This document shows positions 48,101 to 55,943 of a DNA stretch of 64,000 bases, piece by piece. This DNA comes from Chitinophagales bacterium. Its GTDB lineage: Bacteria > Bacteroidota > Bacteroidia > Chitinophagales > UBA2359. The first letter of the stretch is position 1. Every line of letters starts with the position of its first letter. The position numbers and the translations under genes were made by a program. The stretch covers positions 248,001 through 312,000 of the forward strand of contig JAWKLZ010000001.1 of the NCBI GenBank assembly GCA_041392475.1, given 5' to 3'. The notes beneath the pieces were generated by a model. It worked only from the letters and a program-made list of their open reading frames with translations, was not told the DNA's origin and made no database searches.

Positions 48101-49611
48101 ATGGGGTCAATCCAATTTTCATTTTGCAATTGCCACATCACGTAGTGTCCAAACTCATGGTAAGTTACATCTTCTTCTCCTGACCCATCGGAGCTTAAAT
48201 AAATAGCAGGTTTCCCGTCCAGATTTAATGCACTGGGAAGCCCAAAGGGAGTCCAATCTAAAAAACCCAGATTATTAGGAAAGAAAAAGGAACTACCAAA
48301 GGCATCTGGCCATATAGTAAAAGAACCTGGAATATCTTCCGCTAAGGATTCATTGACATAATCCATTGCCAACTTGCAATAGGAAACAGACTTGTGTGCA
48401 TGGTTCATCCCTATGTTATAGTCTGCATCTGCAATCGTTCCTTGTTCCCCATCTAAATAGGGAAAGTCTCCCAATACGATGACACTTCTTCGGGTAAAAA
48501 AAGGCAGCTCTTGCCAACCTCCTCCCGTAATCCAACTTTTCGCCTTGATATCGTAGGTTGGGTTGTGGGCTTTGATGACCATGAATAGCTCAATATTCAT
48601 ACCTTCTGTGATTTTAGTTTGACATCGGTTAAAAGACATATCAAAAGACCCATCGTCATTTGTCATTGTAAAATCAAAGAGTTGGTCATCAATAACTCCC
48701 GGGATGTCTCCATTCTCACTTGAACCAAATATATCAAAGTCGTCCTCGTATAATTTGACTTCCAAACCCGCCAAAGCCACATTAGCAAAAGCTGCAGGGT
48801 CGTCTCTTTTAGTTGTGTTGTCTCCCAAAAGAGTACCTGTCATATTGTACCGAAACCGCCTTCTAAGAAACGTACAACCATCGCTTTTTTGATTGGATTT
48901 ATTTCCTTCATCGTCTTCTTCATAGTTGAGTCGTCTAAAAGGAATCGCATAAGCCAATCCCTCAATCAACTCATAGTTCCAGTCTTCTTCCCAAACATGT
49001 AGGCTATCAAGATGTAGGGGAAGATTGGAGGTAGGGATGCTATCTCTTGGAATATACCTCCTCTCTGGTATCACCCCATAAGGTTCTATCCAAACCCGTC
49101 TCTGCCCATAAAAATCCGCAGGATTCCAAATTTCTATGGTATTGTAGGGAGTAAAATAGATGTAAGCATAGAGGTTTAATATCTTCTCTTCTCCATTCAG
49201 CAAATTGTTATAGGGGATATTGATTTGTACTGCTTGTGGATAATAGGGTAAATCAACGCTATTATAGCTAATCGGAATGGTTTCAGATATTCTGTCCTCT
49301 TTGTGGTAAGTTCCTACTAGATTGGGAAGTTGTATGTTTTGTAAAATGGGGACTCCAGCATCTATAGGCAATTGAATATCTATGGGTTCTGTAATGTTCA
49401 TACTGTCCGTAATGACATCTATGTCAAAATGGAGCTGAAATATTCCGTCCAAAACACCTATTTCTTCGGATAGTATAAGTCCCTGTACAGGCTGAATACT
49501 GCGCTGACAAAAAGATTGTCCTGCTATCTGTAGAGAATCTACTTGTGCTTTGAGCGAATAAGATGTGAATAAAAGGCATAGCAAGCCCATTAACCTTAAA
49601 AAAGAGTTCAT
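45172..49611 (-). CDS. large T9SS-secreted protein with gluzincin-like domain
   Basis: A 1479-residue exported protein with a signal peptide (about 1-23, ending SLKAQ). HEFGH (485-489) followed by TEGWAN (E525) gives a gluzincin-type zinc site (H485, H489, E525). Residues about 730-1230 are repetitive and rich in Asn, Gly, Ile and Val, consistent with a right-handed parallel beta-helix. The C-terminal about 80 residues (IRVYPNPNKGQFDVFI to LVKKVLIAR) are a type-A T9SS sorting domain that targets the protein to the cell surface or medium. Lies downstream of, and on the same strand as, the lipoprotein array. Likely a surface protease or adhesin; proteolysis is untested. Confidence 0.85.
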   Translation of the reverse strand: MNSFLRLMGLLCLLFTSYSLKAQVDSLQIAGQSFCQRSIQPVQGLILSEEIGVLDGIFQLHFDIDVITDSMNITEPIDIQLPIDAGVPILQNIQLPNLVGTYHKEDRISETIPISYNSVDLPYYPQAVQINIPYNNLLNGEEKILNLYAYIYFTPYNTIEIWNPADFYGQRRVWIEPYGVIPERRYIPRDSIPTSNLPLHLDSLHVWEEDWNYELIEGLAYAIPFRRLNYEEDDEGNKSNQKSDGCTFLRRRFRYNMTGTLLGDNTTKRDDPAAFANVALAGLEVKLYEDDFDIFGSSENGDIPGVIDDQLFDFTMTNDDGSFDMSFNRCQTKITEGMNIELFMVIKAHNPTYDIKAKSWITGGGWQELPFFTRRSVIVLGDFPYLDGEQGTIADADYNIGMNHAHKSVSYCKLAMDYVNESLAEDIPGSFTIWPDAFGSSFFFPNNLGFLDWTPFGLPSALNLDGKPAIYLSSDGSGEEDVTYHEFGHYVMWQLQNENWIDPITGSFANHSMVEESNPRITWTEGWANALAVILDMVFYSVDEEYDRDAFTFSNGTPGVHVFEVNPFYPLGNVDQGYLSEHYFACAINDLFDGPTMVDYGIPSVTAKTHNDDATGSWGSELDELELSFQEICQPIIDHAGLTGKLHDVDDYYRALIHGKSCHERREIKRTFDNNRITDLTSLPATAFSSDGIGFEHQHCFGLFNIHCEEFTLDINRLSTATNFASFNVGYSTNASTWLSDDLLIENNGSLTFNANAELDNVLVDIAPLYTPQAFISSFYLFPQPEAHIEVDLCGGMNMIVGNDGFVTLGDNGIATTAEVRVNAGSTLTLGANSNLIIREGSKVIIERGGNLEISPNANIVLEGDNSVLDIRGNLTLLPQAIFTFTGNGFVRFDLPNGPAGWSHPNIVMNSNSGFGFQGTGKTDKIIEIADNSYFSPPWTDPTLTFSWQHGKVLLGTNVHIQTTNCLTTLKDLQVESLGGGQYNAFFLSGKNGSTFNDMNVSGGNVGLFYVGSHADGASAVMNDIEIHHCNIGLKTLSRGANLTAMNLHHNSIGWEAEGMTLPSYLNSSIVTNNNSTNIFYDGSISSPLSLNDCTITNSIVGIHNVGASMIHAHCGKINFHSIGILLNNMGGVDMSSLNNQGNVYLRDNLISIEVTPGILLSDIQIDEGLNSFENNVFALNGFVDASGTNNALSANSNAWFTPGSPQYGDNYKLEDFTSSVAITLTDISPITKNWQIDPQCGAKSANLQQTPSINYITNIRGGLEQFGKAVLDNQPTDYDALLIGLDQQLKQARQSSDDKAIAKYTVEKALVYHLKNKHGAALDLLVKIPADMPTRFAAYIEKWHCILSADIAAQEGKLNSIAYEKQRSNCGHPIYATDTDLMETYQNLAALAKNVETQIRVYPNPNKGQFDVFIEGPTKDIAAMGLYDFSGKLVADLIQDGETGNQHTFDGQNLPEGIYFLKVTTHTQTLVKKVLIAR

Positions 49612-49644
49612 AGTTATAAATAGTTATTCGTTAATAAAAATAAA

Positions 49645-50241
49645 TTAGTTATTGATGAAATAGTCTTTTAATATCCATTGTGTGCCATCATGGTATTCAA
49701 CATATACTTTGCCTACTCCTTCTGCAAAAATGCAGTTTTTGATGTTGAAAGGTACTGCTCCATGCTCTGACACTACTCCTTCAGTAGAAACAGTGATTGT
49801 GTTAGCGTACAATCTATTGCCCACAGATAAACTTTCATCTAAGGCAGTAATAATCGCTCCCCCCTGAAAAGGAACTTGCTGCCCCAAGCTATCAATCGGG
49901 TAAACCAACAAGTGATCATTAAGCGTTTGAGTTTTGCTGTGATTGAGTTCTCTATATATATATATATAGCCACCTTCTCCGTCTCCTGAGAAGAATATGC
50001 TCCAATGAATAATGGTATCATTTCTAGTGACACTCAAAGATTCAGAGTCATTAGATAAGTAGATATACACACTATCTCTAAGTCCTGTATTTTGTTCTTC
50101 ATATATCCACCAACTGCCTTCGGGGAAAACGGTATATGTTTTTAGTTCTTCTAAAACAAGGAGGTCGGGCTCTAACTCTTTTTTACAAGAAGCAATGCTT
50201 ACTAAAAATAAAGTACAAAAAAGGTAAAATGGGAATCTCAT
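49645..50241 (-). CDS. array lipoprotein A (intact)
   Basis: A 198-residue lipoprotein: signal sequence ending in lipobox SIASC (Cys19). The mature part has the family's FPEGSWWIYEE block and the QQVPFQGGAIITAL block. Residues about 92-96 are YIYIY, encoded by an (TA)8 tract at 49953-49968, here in frame. It is the most diverged copy: its C-terminus ends DYFINN, not the DYHIAD of the others, and its leader differs. It lies 34 nt upstream of the 1479-residue gene. No domain of known function was recognised. Confidence 0.8.
   Translation of the reverse strand: MRFPFYLFCTLFLVSIASCKKELEPDLLVLEELKTYTVFPEGSWWIYEEQNTGLRDSVYIYLSNDSESLSVTRNDTIIHWSIFFSGDGEGGYIYIYRELNHSKTQTLNDHLLVYPIDSLGQQVPFQGGAIITALDESLSVGNRLYANTITVSTEGVVSEHGAVPFNIKNCIFAEGVGKVYVEYHDGTQWILKDYFINN
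49953..49968. repeat. intragenic (TA)8 tract, copy A, in frame
   Basis: A 16-nt TA dinucleotide run inside the coding sequence. On the coding strand it is read TAT ATA, giving alternating Tyr-Ile. A change of one unit would shift the frame. Confidence 0.9.
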
Positions 50242-50408
50242 AGTATCAATCGGTTTAGATTTTCAAGATTAAGTGATTGTTTTTGGGCAAGTTAGGCTAT
50301 TTTTCATGAAACTGCAAGTTTAATGTTATAAACGATTTTTTTTACAAATCAGTGACAATATATAACAAGGCTTTAATTGTCGTATTTTGAATAGAAACAA
50401 GTTTGTTT

Positions 50409-51062
50409 TCAGTCGGCAATATGGTAATCCACCAACTCCCATATTGTTCCATCGTGATAGTGAATATATACTTTACCAATACCTTTGGCGAAAATACAGG
50501 TTTTGATATTGAAAGGAACGGCTCCATTTTCTGATACTACTCCATCGGTAGAAGTTGATATAGTATTGAAATACTGTCTGCCTCCTACTGACAAAGTATC
50601 ATCTAAGGCGGTAATAATATGCCCCCCTTGAGTAGGCACTTGCTGTGGCAAGCTATCAATGGGATGAATCAATAAGTGATTATTAAGTGTTTGTGTTTTG
50701 CTGTGATTGGTTTCTATATATATATATATATAGGATTTATCTTCATTTTTTCCGAGAAAAATGGATTGACTTGTAATAGAGTCACCTCTACTAACATTGA
50801 CAAATTCACAGGATTCTACTTCGCCAAAGTCTCTTCCATAAAACCTACGACCATCCGAAAACTTACATTTACTAAAGTAAGTATAGGTACTGTCTTTTAT
50901 CCCTGTGTGTTTTTCTTCGTATATCCACCAACTTCCCTCAGGAAAAACGGTGTAATCTTTGAATTCTTGGGGGATATGAACTGTTTCAGCGTTGTTTTTT
51001 TTGCAAGAAGAATAAAAATTTAGGATGAAAAGAATTGAAACAAAGAATAGTAAATTTTTCAT
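50409..51062 (-). CDS. array lipoprotein B (intact)
   Basis: A 217-residue lipoprotein: lipobox FYSSC (Cys20). Shares with copy A the FPEGSWWIYEE block, the NHSKTQTLN block just after the repeat, and PIDSLPQQVP. The (TA)9 tract at 50715-50732 encodes YIYIYI and is in frame here because the flanking bases differ from copy C. It ends DYHIAD, the form shared by copies C to F. It has a 141-bp leader (51063-51203) like the later copies. Confidence 0.85.
   Translation of the reverse strand: MKNLLFFVSILFILNFYSSCKKNNAETVHIPQEFKDYTVFPEGSWWIYEEKHTGIKDSTYTYFSKCKFSDGRRFYGRDFGEVESCEFVNVSRGDSITSQSIFLGKNEDKSYIYIYIETNHSKTQTLNNHLLIHPIDSLPQQVPTQGGHIITALDDTLSVGGRQYFNTISTSTDGVVSENGAVPFNIKTCIFAKGIGKVYIHYHDGTIWELVDYHIAD
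50715..50732. repeat. intragenic (TA)9 tract, copy B, in frame
   Basis: An 18-nt TA run. The next coding-strand bases are GAAACC, so nine units keep the frame open in this copy. Confidence 0.9.
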
Positions 51063-51203
51063 AGTGAATAAGGGTTTAAGTTCAGTTTTGGAGGTTGAGG
51101 GAATAAAGTCTTGTTTTCAAGCAATTTAGCTTAATTATTTGGATGATGCAAGTTTAATGTTATAAACGATTTTTTCGTATTTTGAATAGAAACAAGTTTG
51201 TTT
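51063..51203. repeat. 141-bp array leader repeat, between copies C and B
   Basis: Lies upstream of copy B and downstream of copy C. It ends in the conserved block GTTATAAACGATTTTTTCG and TATTTTGAATAGAAACAAGT that recurs before each array gene end, at 51854-51985, 52616-52756, 54826-54966 and 55600-55740. Confidence 0.8.
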
Positions 51204-51853
51204 TCAGTCGGCAATATGGTAATCCACCAATTCCCAAATCGTTCCATCATAATATTGTATGCGAACCATACCTACGTTTTGAGCAAAAGTACAACTTCTG
51301 ATTCTCCATGGTGGATTTCCATTTTCTGCAATTGCCCCGTCAAAAGATACACTGATGGTATTGAGGTAGGTTTGGTTTTGTATAGTTGTTTCTTCTTCAA
51401 TAGCAGCGACAAAAGCTCCTCCTTGAAAAGGTACTTGTTGTCCAATACTATCTACTGGATGCACTAGTAAATTTATGGCAGAAGGGGTTTTACTTCCATT
51501 TTCTTCTCTATATATATATATATATAGACGCCATTTTCTAAAGTCTGAGTAAAAGGAAAAGTGGAACAATAAATGGTATCTTGTCTCCTAACTGTACGTT
51601 GTACGTTTTCCTCTCGTATAAAAGATCTTTTTCTGTCTGTATTTATTTCAGTAGTGTTTGAAAAAACAAAACTACTATCTCTTTCACCCGAAAAAACTTC
51701 TTCATGAACCCACCAAGTACCTTCATTGAATACAGTGTAGGCTTTGAATTCTTCGGGGAGATAGGCAGTTTCTCTGTCGTCATCATTGGGTTTGAAACAG
51801 GAAGAAAAACTTAGGATAAAAAGTATGGAAATAAAGAACAGTATATTTTTCAT
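51204..51853 (-). pseudogene. array lipoprotein C, out of frame at a (TA)9 tract
   Basis: The first reading frame (51853 to 51473) encodes a lipoprotein N-terminus (lipobox SFSSC) and reads into the TA tract, then ends after EKKMEVKPLLP. The correct continuation (SKTPSAINLLVHPVDSI through DYHIAD to 51204) is open in another frame. Removing one TA unit from the 18-nt tract at 51510-51527 would restore a protein of about 215 residues with no other defect. This looks like a phase-off state more than an old pseudogene. Downstream and upstream family blocks (WWVHEE, QQVPFQGG) are intact. Confidence 0.8.
51510..51527. repeat. intragenic (TA)9 tract, copy C, out of frame
   Basis: An 18-nt TA run. 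Copy A, with eight units and the same following bases (GAGAA), is in frame; this copy has one more unit and is not. Confidence 0.9.
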
Positions 51854-51985
51854 GGTAGATAGCGATTTTTTTGGTGTTGAGGAAATAAATGCTTGTTTTT
51901 CGGCAATTTAGCTTAATTATTTGGATGATGCAAGTTTAATGTTATAAACGATTTTTTCGTATTTTGAATAGAAACAAGTTTGTTT
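51854..51985. repeat. array leader repeat, between copies D and C
   Basis: A slightly shorter (132-bp) version of the leader. It lacks part of the AATAGCGGTTTTGGTTCAG portion but keeps the TGCAAGTTTAATG and AAACGATTTTTTCG blocks. Confidence 0.75.
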
Positions 51986-52615
51986 TCAGTCGGCAATGTG
52001 GTAATCCACCAACTCCCATATTGTTCCATCATAGTATTGTATGCGAATCATACCTACATTTTGAGCAAAAGTACAACTTCTGATTCTCCAAAGCGGATTC
52101 CCATTTTCTGCAATAGCTCCGTCAAAAGATACACTAATGGTATTGTGGTAATTTTGATTTTGAATAAAGGTTTCCTCTTCTATAGCAGTAATAATTGCTC
52201 CTCCTTGAATAGGAACTTGTTGATTTATACTATCTAGGATAAGGCAATAAACTCATTATTGGTGTGAATTTACTAAAGTTTTCTTCTCTATATATATATG
52301 TATATATATCATCTGAAAGTTTTTCTATTGCAAGTGTTTCTTGATAAATGGTATCTTGCCTTCTAACTGTCAACTGGTTAATTATTTCTTTCTTATAACT
52401 AGACCTATCATGATTTTCTATTCCTTTATTACTTGAAAAAACAAAGCAACTGTCTAGTGCATTAGAAACAATATCTTTATAAACCCACCAAGTACCTTCA
52501 TTAAATATAGTGTAGGCTTTTAATTCTTCAGGAACGTAAGCAGTATCTTTTTTTCTGTACAGGAAGAAAAAGTAAGTATAATTAAAATAGGAATAAAGAA
52601 CAGTAAATTTTTCAT
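51986..52615 (-). pseudogene. array lipoprotein D (decayed)
   Basis: Starts at ATG 52615 with signal sequence and lipobox SSC, but an A7 run just after the Cys codon (52555-52561 on the plus strand as Ts) shifts the frame to a stop after about 31 codons; A8 would restore it. A second frameshift lies near 52225-52245, within the LVHPIDSI block. The dinucleotide tract (52289-52309) is interrupted, TATATATATGTATATATAT on the plus strand, encoding IYTYIY. The C-terminal part through DYHIAD is conserved, so the loss seems recent. Confidence 0.8.
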
Positions 52616-52756
52616 AGGGAATAGCGGTTTTGGTTCAGTTTTAGAGGTTGAGGGAATAAAGTCTTGTTTTTCGGCAATTTAGCTTAATTATTGGGATAAT
52701 GCAAGTTTAATGTTATAAACGATTTTTTCGTATTTTTAATAGAAACAAGTTTGTTT
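52616..52756. repeat. 141-bp array leader repeat, between copies E and D
   Basis: Near-identical to 54826-54966 and 55600-55740, with a few point differences. Confidence 0.8.
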
Positions 52757-53115
52757 TCAGTCGGCAATATGGTAATCCACCAACTCCCATATTGTTCCAT
52801 CATAGTATTGTATGCGAATCATACCTACATTTTGAGCAAAAGTACAACTTCTGATTCTCCAAAGCGGATTCCCATTTTCTGCAATAGCTCCGTCAAAAGA
52901 TACACTGATTGTATTGATATAAGATTGCTCTTTAATCACTGTTTCTTCTTCTATTGCAGTAATAAATGCTCCTCCTTGAAAAGGAACTTGTTTCCCAATG
53001 CTATCTATTGGATGCACTAGTAAATGCATTAAAGGAAGGTTATTGTCTATATATCTATATATATATATTCACCTTCTAATGATTGGTCAAAAGCAAAAGT
53101 GGAACAATATAGAGT
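52757..53115 (-). pseudogene. array lipoprotein E, C-terminal part, split by IS
   Basis: The 3-prime half of copy E, almost identical to copy F (54967-55599) up to the insertion point. The TA tract at 53056-53067 is (TA)6 and lacks four bases (TAGA) found in copy F, which brings a TAG into frame soon after the tract. The downstream part encodes MHLLVHPIDSIGKQVPFQGG through DYHIAD. The gene continues beyond the insertion sequence at 54555-54825. Confidence 0.85.
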
Positions 53116-54554
53116 CTGATAATTCCCAAAAGCTTCTAAAGTCTTAAAAATTGGTCACTTGTGGGAGGTTGAATACGAAAATGCTCAAAAGTTATGTCTT
53201 CAAGAAATTGACAAACCCCTGATAATGATTCAATTTTAATAGCTCTATTGATTTGGTAGAAAGTGGTAGGCTTTGGTAGATTATCTCTCAAATGAATAAA
53301 AAGAGCTAATGCAAGAAAGGGTAAAAAGACACAAGCGTAAGCTCCTGATTCTGTTCTTAATTGATATTTCCCCCATTGTAAGAGCTGCTTCATTGCCCTA
53401 AAAAGCTGCTCAATGAGGTAATGTTCCGTCCAAATTTTATATATTTCCGCTACTCTCTGTTTTCCAATAGCAAAAACATACCTCATTTTTCCCACTTGTT
53501 TTCGACCTAAGGCTATTACATGCCCAAATGTATCATGAATCCCCCTGTGTACCAATACTTTTTCCTTCAAGCCCCACCTCCCTACTGGTTCTTGCTCCCA
53601 TTGTTGCTCTGTCATTAATTCAGCCAGATTATTGGCTAAGTCCATGTCATCAAAATCGGATTCTGTCATTTTCCAGTTACTTCTTGCTCCCAGCACTACT
53701 GAATTAAAACCCATTTCGATTAACTCTTCGGCAAAAGCCTCGGAAGCATAACCTGCATCCATACTAATAGGGAGTTTATCAATGGAAATACCTACTTGTT
53801 TCCAACTGTCTGCCAATTCTTTGAAAAGTTTTGAGGCTCTTTGAAGTCGAGTTTCGCAATCATGTTTACTTAATAACCAAAGTTGTACAGGCAAAACACG
53901 CTCATTTATTTTCAGAACAATGAGTATCACATTATACCCTTTGACGACTTTGCCGCATTGTCCACTCCACCACTTGCCTAAATACCGAAGTGTATTGCCC
54001 CATTTACGAAGTGTAGAATCATCTATACTTAATTGGGGCGCATATTTACTCCAAGTAGAAGGGGCTTTATCAGATAATTCAAGCAATTGATTTTCTGCTT
54101 CTTTAGTAAATACACTACGAAATAATTTTTTCCAATCTGATAGGCTTAATTCCCCTAAATTAGCATAGAGTTTATTTTTTTCAATACCTAAAACATCCGA
54201 TACTTCTTTGATAGTGGACAAATCAAAATGTAAACCCATTATCAAAATCATTAATACCTCCATCGCTGATTTTTCTCGATGGCGTAATTCCTTCCCAAAT
54301 TTGGCTTGGAAAAAAGTGATGGCCTTTGTATATTCACGCTTAAATGTCATGGTTGTGTATTGTTTGGTTTGTAAAAGAGATTCTCAAATTAAAACAATTG
54401 CACAACCTTTTTTTGTTGCAAATCAATTCATTTTTTTATAAACTTATTTCTGCAATATATTTGATAAATAAATGTTTTTATTTCATGGCATTTTCATGTA
54501 ATATCTATACGCCTCATTCATTATGAATCCATTAGAGAGGTTAGGAATTATCAG
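53116..54554. mobile_element. 1439-bp insertion sequence inside copy E
   Basis: Ends are the perfect 11-bp terminal inverted repeats CTGATAATTCC (53116-53126) and GGAATTATCAG (54544-54554). It is flanked by the 4-bp duplication GAGT (53112-53115 and 54555-54558). Removing the element and one GAGT restores the sequence seen in intact copy F, so the boundaries are firm. It carries one DDE transposase. The IS4/IS701-like family is suggested by the transposase and the 4-bp duplication, but not certain. Confidence 0.92.
53136..54350 (-). CDS. DDE transposase (IS4/IS701-like)
   Basis: A 404-residue transposase. Candidate DDE residues: LSIDDSTLRKWG (first Asp), ISMDAGYASEAF (second Asp), and the C-terminal HYLIEQLFRAMKQLLQWGKY with the Glu of a YREK-like motif. 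The ATG is at 54350, and the open frame fills most of the element. No frameshift or truncation was seen, so the element could be active. The strand is the same as the disrupted lipoprotein gene. Confidence 0.9.
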   Translation of the reverse strand: MTFKREYTKAITFFQAKFGKELRHREKSAMEVLMILIMGLHFDLSTIKEVSDVLGIEKNKLYANLGELSLSDWKKLFRSVFTKEAENQLLELSDKAPSTWSKYAPQLSIDDSTLRKWGNTLRYLGKWWSGQCGKVVKGYNVILIVLKINERVLPVQLWLLSKHDCETRLQRASKLFKELADSWKQVGISIDKLPISMDAGYASEAFAEELIEMGFNSVVLGARSNWKMTESDFDDMDLANNLAELMTEQQWEQEPVGRWGLKEKVLVHRGIHDTFGHVIALGRKQVGKMRYVFAIGKQRVAEIYKIWTEHYLIEQLFRAMKQLLQWGKYQLRTESGAYACVFLPFLALALFIHLRDNLPKPTTFYQINRAIKIESLSGVCQFLEDITFEHFRIQPPTSDQFLRL

Positions 54555-54825
54555 GAGTATCCTCTCCTTACCATAAGTTGTTCGTTTGTTTCTCGTATAA
54601 ATGACCAACTTCTATCAGTATTTATTTCTGTAATACTTGAAAAAACAAAACTACTATCTCTTTCCCCGAAAAGACTTCTTCATGAACCCACCAAGTACCT
54701 TCATTGAATACAGTGTAGGCTTTGAATTCTTCGGGGAGATAGGCAGTTTCTCTGTCATCTGGTTTGAAGCAAGAAGAAAAAGTGAGTATTATTAGGATAG
54801 GGAAAATGAGTAGTAAATTTTTCAT
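54555..54825 (-). pseudogene. array lipoprotein E, N-terminal part, split by IS
   Basis: Starts at ATG 54825 with signal sequence and lipobox TFSSC, followed by KPDDRETAYLPEEFKAY and WWVHEEVFSG. Compared with copy F it lacks one C in a C5 run (the frame ends in KEIVVLFFQVLQK) and lacks a CT near 54562. The copy therefore carries at least two frameshifts besides the insertion. Confidence 0.85.
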
Positions 54826-54966
54826 AGGGAATAGCGGTTTTGGTTCAGTTTTAGAGGTTGAGGGAATAAAGTCTTGTTTTTCGGCAATTTAGCTTAATTA
54901 TTTGGATAATGCAAGTTTAATGTTATAAACGATTTTTTCGTATTTTGAATAGAAACAAGTTTGTTT
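54826..54966. repeat. 141-bp array leader repeat, between copies F and E
   Basis: The leader of copy E, nearly the same as the leaders at 52616-52756 and 55600-55740. Confidence 0.8.
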
Positions 54967-55599
54967 TCAGTCGGCAATGTGGTAATCCACCAACTCCCAT
55001 ATTGTTCCATCATAGTATTGTATGCGAATCATACCTACATTTTGAGCAAAAGTACAACTTCTGATTCTCCAAAGCGGATTCCCATTTTCTGCAATAGCTC
55101 CGTCAAAAGATACACTGATTGTATTGATATAAGATTGCTCTTTAATCACTGTTTCTTCTTCTATTGCAGTAATAAATGCTCCTCCTTGAAAAGGAACTTG
55201 TTTCCCAATGCTATCTATTGGATGCACTAGTAAATGCATTAAAGGAAGGTTATTGTCTATATATCTATATATATATATAGATTCACCTTCTAATGATTGG
55301 TCAAAAGCAAAAGTGGAACAATATAGAGTATCCTCTCTCCTTACCATAAGTTGTTCGTTTGTTTCTCGTATAAATGACCAACTTCTATCAGTATTTATTT
55401 CTGTAATACTTGAAAAAACAAAACTACTATCTCTTTCCCCCGAAAAAACTTCTTCATGAACCCACCAAGTACCTTCATTGAATACAGTGTAGGCTTTGAA
55501 TTCTTCGGGGAGATAGGCAGTTTCTCTGTCATCTGGTTTGAAGCAAGAAGAAAAAGTGAGTATTATTAGGATAGGGAAAATGAGTAGTAAATTTTTCAT
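54967..55599 (-). CDS. array lipoprotein F (intact)
   Basis: A 210-residue lipoprotein: signal sequence and lipobox TFSSC (Cys19), then PEEFKAYTVFNEGTWWVHEE, IYCSTF-like core, YIYRYI from the (TA)7 tract at 55266-55279, and GKQVPFQGGAFITAIEEET before the DYHIAD end. It is the intact counterpart of copy E and gives the reference for placing the insertion. No known domain was recognised. Its own 141-bp leader (55600-55740) follows upstream. Likely exported to the outer membrane or surface. Confidence 0.85.
   Translation of the reverse strand: MKNLLLIFPILIILTFSSCFKPDDRETAYLPEEFKAYTVFNEGTWWVHEEVFSGERDSSFVFSSITEINTDRSWSFIRETNEQLMVRREDTLYCSTFAFDQSLEGESIYIYRYIDNNLPLMHLLVHPIDSIGKQVPFQGGAFITAIEEETVIKEQSYINTISVSFDGAIAENGNPLWRIRSCTFAQNVGMIRIQYYDGTIWELVDYHIAD
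55266..55279. repeat. intragenic (TA)7 tract, copy F, in frame
   Basis: A 14-nt TA run within the coding sequence, encoding part of SIYIYR; another short ATATA follows it at the Tyr-Ile residues. Confidence 0.85.
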
Positions 55600-55740
55600 A
55601 GGGAATAGCGGTTTTGGTTCAGTTTTAGAGGTTGAGGGAATAAAGTGTTGTTTTTCGGCAATATAGCTTAATTATTTAGATAATGCAAGTTTAATGTTAT
55701 AAACGATTTTTTCGTATTTTGAATAGAAACAAGTTTGTTT
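55600..55740. repeat. 141-bp array leader repeat, upstream of copy F
   Basis: Leader of copy F; differs from the others at few positions. It sits between copy F and the remnant G, which shows the ancestral array once had at least one more copy on this side. Confidence 0.8.
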
Positions 55741-55785
55741 TCAGTCGGCAATGTGGTAATCCACCAATTCCCATATTGTGCCATC
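55741..55785 (-). pseudogene. array lipoprotein G remnant (C-terminal 14 residues)
   Basis: Only DGTIWELVDYHIAD and the TGA stop (55741-55743) remain, after which similarity ends abruptly at about 55785. This marks the right boundary of the array, about 160 nt before the peptide transporter gene. Confidence 0.8.
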
Positions 55786-55943
55786 AATATTCTTAAGAAC
55801 GAATAAAGAAAATTTGCTTCTAAGTGGTGTTTTCAAAATTTACAAGCATTGTATAATTTTTGTATCTTGCCTCAACAAATTTTATTTCTACATTTCTGAG
55901 CCTCTATATTCAAGTATCTAAGCACAACTTCTAACAACAAACT

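Noticed and set aside
49645..55785. CRISPR array
   Set aside because: The repeats here are gene-length units of about 770 bp with coding content, not short repeats with unique spacers.
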